DNA of 7,002 bases from Ruminococcus sp. CAG:254. GTDB lineage: Bacteria; Bacillota; Clostridia; Oscillospirales; Ruminococcaceae. The notes below the pieces were generated by a model. That model did not search any database and was not told the DNA's origin. It saw nothing but the letters and a program-made list of their open reading frames with translations. Shown piece after piece: positions 5,542-7,002 of this stretch; the first letter of the stretch is position 1; every line of letters starts with the position of its first letter. The DNA is taken from contig HF997879.1 of NCBI GenBank assembly GCA_000433635.1, forward strand, positions 1-7,002. The letters run 5' to 3'. Made by a program: the position numbers and the translations under genes.

Positions 5542-6780
5542 ATGAAACGAGTTGTCATTACTGGTATGGGAACTGTGAACCCGCTCGGCTGCAATCTGGA
5601 AACCTTCTGGAACAACGTCAAGCAGGGCAAGCTCGGCATCTCTACCATTGATACATTTGATACCACAGAAGTTGAAATCAGCGTTGCTGGTATCGTACGG
5701 GATTTTGACCCGGCTGCACATCTGGATAAGAAAGACATCCGTCACATGGAACGCTTTACCCAGTTTGCTGTTGTTGCTGCCAAGGAAGCACTGGAAGACT
5801 GCGGCTCTGACCTCAAAGACCTCGACCCGTATCGCTGCGGTGTCATTATCGGCTGCGGCGTTGGCGGTCTGGAAATGACCCAGAAACAGCACAGCATTTA
5901 TCTGGAAAAAGGTCCGAACCGGATTTCTCCGTTCTTCGTTCCAATGATGATTTCCAACATGGCTGGCGGTCAGGTTGCCATGAAGACCAACTTCCGGGGC
6001 GATAATTACTGTACCGTAACTGCCTGTGCTTCTGCCACCCATGCCATCGGCGAAGCATTCCGGAAAATCAAGGACGGTTATCTGGATGCCTGCCTGTGCG
6101 GCGGTACAGAATCTTCTGTTGATGAATTTACCATCGGCGGATTCAAGACCATGAAAGCCCTCACCAAAGAAACTGACCCGGCAAAGGCTTCCACGCCGTT
6201 CGACAAAAACCGGAGCGGCTTCGTTCTGGGCGAAGGCTGCGGCGTTCTGCTGCTGGAAGAATACGAACACGCTGTTGCAAGAGGTGCAAAAATCTACTGT
6301 GAACTGGCTGGATACGGGGCAACCTGTGACGCTTATCACATGACTTCTCCAGCTCCGGAGGGCGAAGCTGCTGCAAAGGCAATGGTCAACGCTTACACCG
6401 AAGCAGGCTTGCAGCCGTCTGATATTACATACATCAATGCACATGGTACTTCTACTGGTCTGAACGACAAGTACGAAACCAGAGCCATTAAGATTGCACT
6501 GGGCGAAGAAGCAGCTAAGACCGTTAAAATCAACTCAACCAAATCCATGACGGGACACATGCTCGGCGGTACGGGTGCGGTAGAAGCCATTGTTTCTGCA
6601 ATGTCGGTTCACGAAAACTTCCTGCACCAGACCATCGGTTACACCACACCAGACCCAGAATGTGATTTGGATTACTGCACCGAAGCACCTGTGGAATGCG
6701 AAGTCAAGGCTGCCCTCTCCAATTCGTTGGGATTCGGCGGTCACAATGCGACCCTGTGCTTTAAGAAGTGCGTAGACTAA
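5542..6780 (+). CDS. fabF: 3-oxoacyl-ACP synthase II (elongating condensing enzyme)
   Basis: FabF condenses acyl-ACP with malonyl-ACP in each elongation round. The 412-residue protein has the family length and the Cys-His-His set: Cys162 in TACASATHAIG, His301 in NAHGTST and His339 in KSMTGHMLGG. Lys334 is just before His339, and the C-terminus carries GFGGHNATL (397-405). The N-terminus RVVITGMG is typical. The frame is open 36 codons further upstream, with a His-rich stretch from a CAT-type triplet tract, but that region holds the stem-loops and no usable ribosome binding site. The start at 5542 has AGAAAGGA 6 bases before it and fits the family. FabB is the alternative name for related enzymes, but FabF is the usual form in Firmicutes. 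accB follows after 12 bases. Confidence 0.96.
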   Translation: MKRVVITGMGTVNPLGCNLETFWNNVKQGKLGISTIDTFDTTEVEISVAGIVRDFDPAAHLDKKDIRHMERFTQFAVVAAKEALEDCGSDLKDLDPYRCGVIIGCGVGGLEMTQKQHSIYLEKGPNRISPFFVPMMISNMAGGQVAMKTNFRGDNYCTVTACASATHAIGEAFRKIKDGYLDACLCGGTESSVDEFTIGGFKTMKALTKETDPAKASTPFDKNRSGFVLGEGCGVLLLEEYEHAVARGAKIYCELAGYGATCDAYHMTSPAPEGEAAAKAMVNAYTEAGLQPSDITYINAHGTSTGLNDKYETRAIKIALGEEAAKTVKINSTKSMTGHMLGGTGAVEAIVSAMSVHENFLHQTIGYTTPDPECDLDYCTEAPVECEVKAALSNSLGFGGHNATLCFKKCVD

Positions 6781-6792
6781 GGAGAAAATCGC

Positions 6793-7002
6793 ATGGAAAA
6801 CAATCACATGAATCTTGAATTCATCCAAAAATTAGCGGACCTCGTAGCAGATAAAAATCTGGGCGAGATTACCGTTCAAAATGGTGACAGCACCATTACA
6901 GTAAAGGGCAAAAAGGCAGCTGCACAGACCGTTGTAGAAAGCCTTCCGGTTGCAGCAGCGGCTGCTCCGCTGGCAGCCGCTCCGGCTGTGGCTGCACCTG
7001 CT
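6793..7002 (+). CDS. accB: Biotin carboxyl carrier protein of acetyl-CoA carboxylase (partial, cut by window end)
   Basis: Seventy codons are visible and the frame runs off the right edge. The N-terminus MENNHMNLEFIQKLADLV, then a short strand pattern (GEITVQNGDSTITVKG, about 24-39), then an Ala/Pro-rich stretch from about residue 57, is the standard start of AccB: a small helical/strand region followed by the flexible linker. The biotinyl domain with its EAMKM lysine would lie beyond the window and cannot be checked. AAGGAG, overlapping the fabF stop codon, lies 8 bases before the start, so coupling to fabF is likely. AccB carries carboxybiotin for the carboxylation of acetyl-CoA to malonyl-CoA, the substrate of FabD. 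fabZ, accC, accD and accA would be the expected genes further right. Confidence 0.88.
   Translation, partial: MENNHMNLEFIQKLADLVADKNLGEITVQNGDSTITVKGKKAAAQTVVESLPVAAAAAPLAAAPAVAAPA

Overview
The window is an ordinary-looking chromosomal segment of a low-to-mid GC Gram-positive bacterium, most likely a Clostridia member (Oscillospirales/Ruminococcaceae-like is my best guess, from memory of gene content and not from any search). Pointers are strong AGGAGG-type ribosome binding sites, the flavin enoyl-ACP reductase FabK rather than FabI, and the fab-acc gene order. Everything recognisable is core metabolism: type II fatty acid synthesis plus two shikimate-pathway steps. I see no mobile element, CRISPR array, tRNA, rRNA or defence system.

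Layout. Positions 1-108 hold no gene I can support. Positions 109-2396 are a tight leftward unit, transcribed fabD, aroE, aroK: malonyl-CoA:ACP transacylase, shikimate dehydrogenase and shikimate kinase, with gaps of 1 and 13 bases. Positions 2397-2651 are a divergent regulatory region. It carries a very good sigma-A-type promoter for the rightward genes, nested inverted repeats in the fabD leader, and a small palindrome in the fabH leader. Positions 2652-7002 are a rightward unit fabH, fabK, fabG, fabF, accB. accB is cut by the window edge. The only sizeable gap inside it (149 bases, fabG to fabF) contains a strong stem-loop and a second small palindrome.

How the genes fit together. FabD loads malonyl groups onto acyl carrier protein. 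FabH condenses acetyl-CoA with malonyl-ACP to start a chain, and FabF extends it. FabG reduces the 3-keto group and FabK reduces the enoyl group. AccB is the biotin carrier of acetyl-CoA carboxylase, which makes malonyl-CoA. A dehydratase (FabZ) and acyl carrier protein are not in the window. AroE and AroK carry out consecutive steps from 3-dehydroshikimate to shikimate 3-phosphate on the way to chorismate.

The most notable points are: fabD has left the usual clostridial fab cluster and is coupled to aroE-aroK on the opposite strand; the shared intergenic region has operator-like repeats; the AroE cofactor loop looks non-canonical; and there is an intercistronic hairpin before fabF. I found no convincing evidence of a wholly new system. 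The regulatory region is the best candidate for something undescribed.
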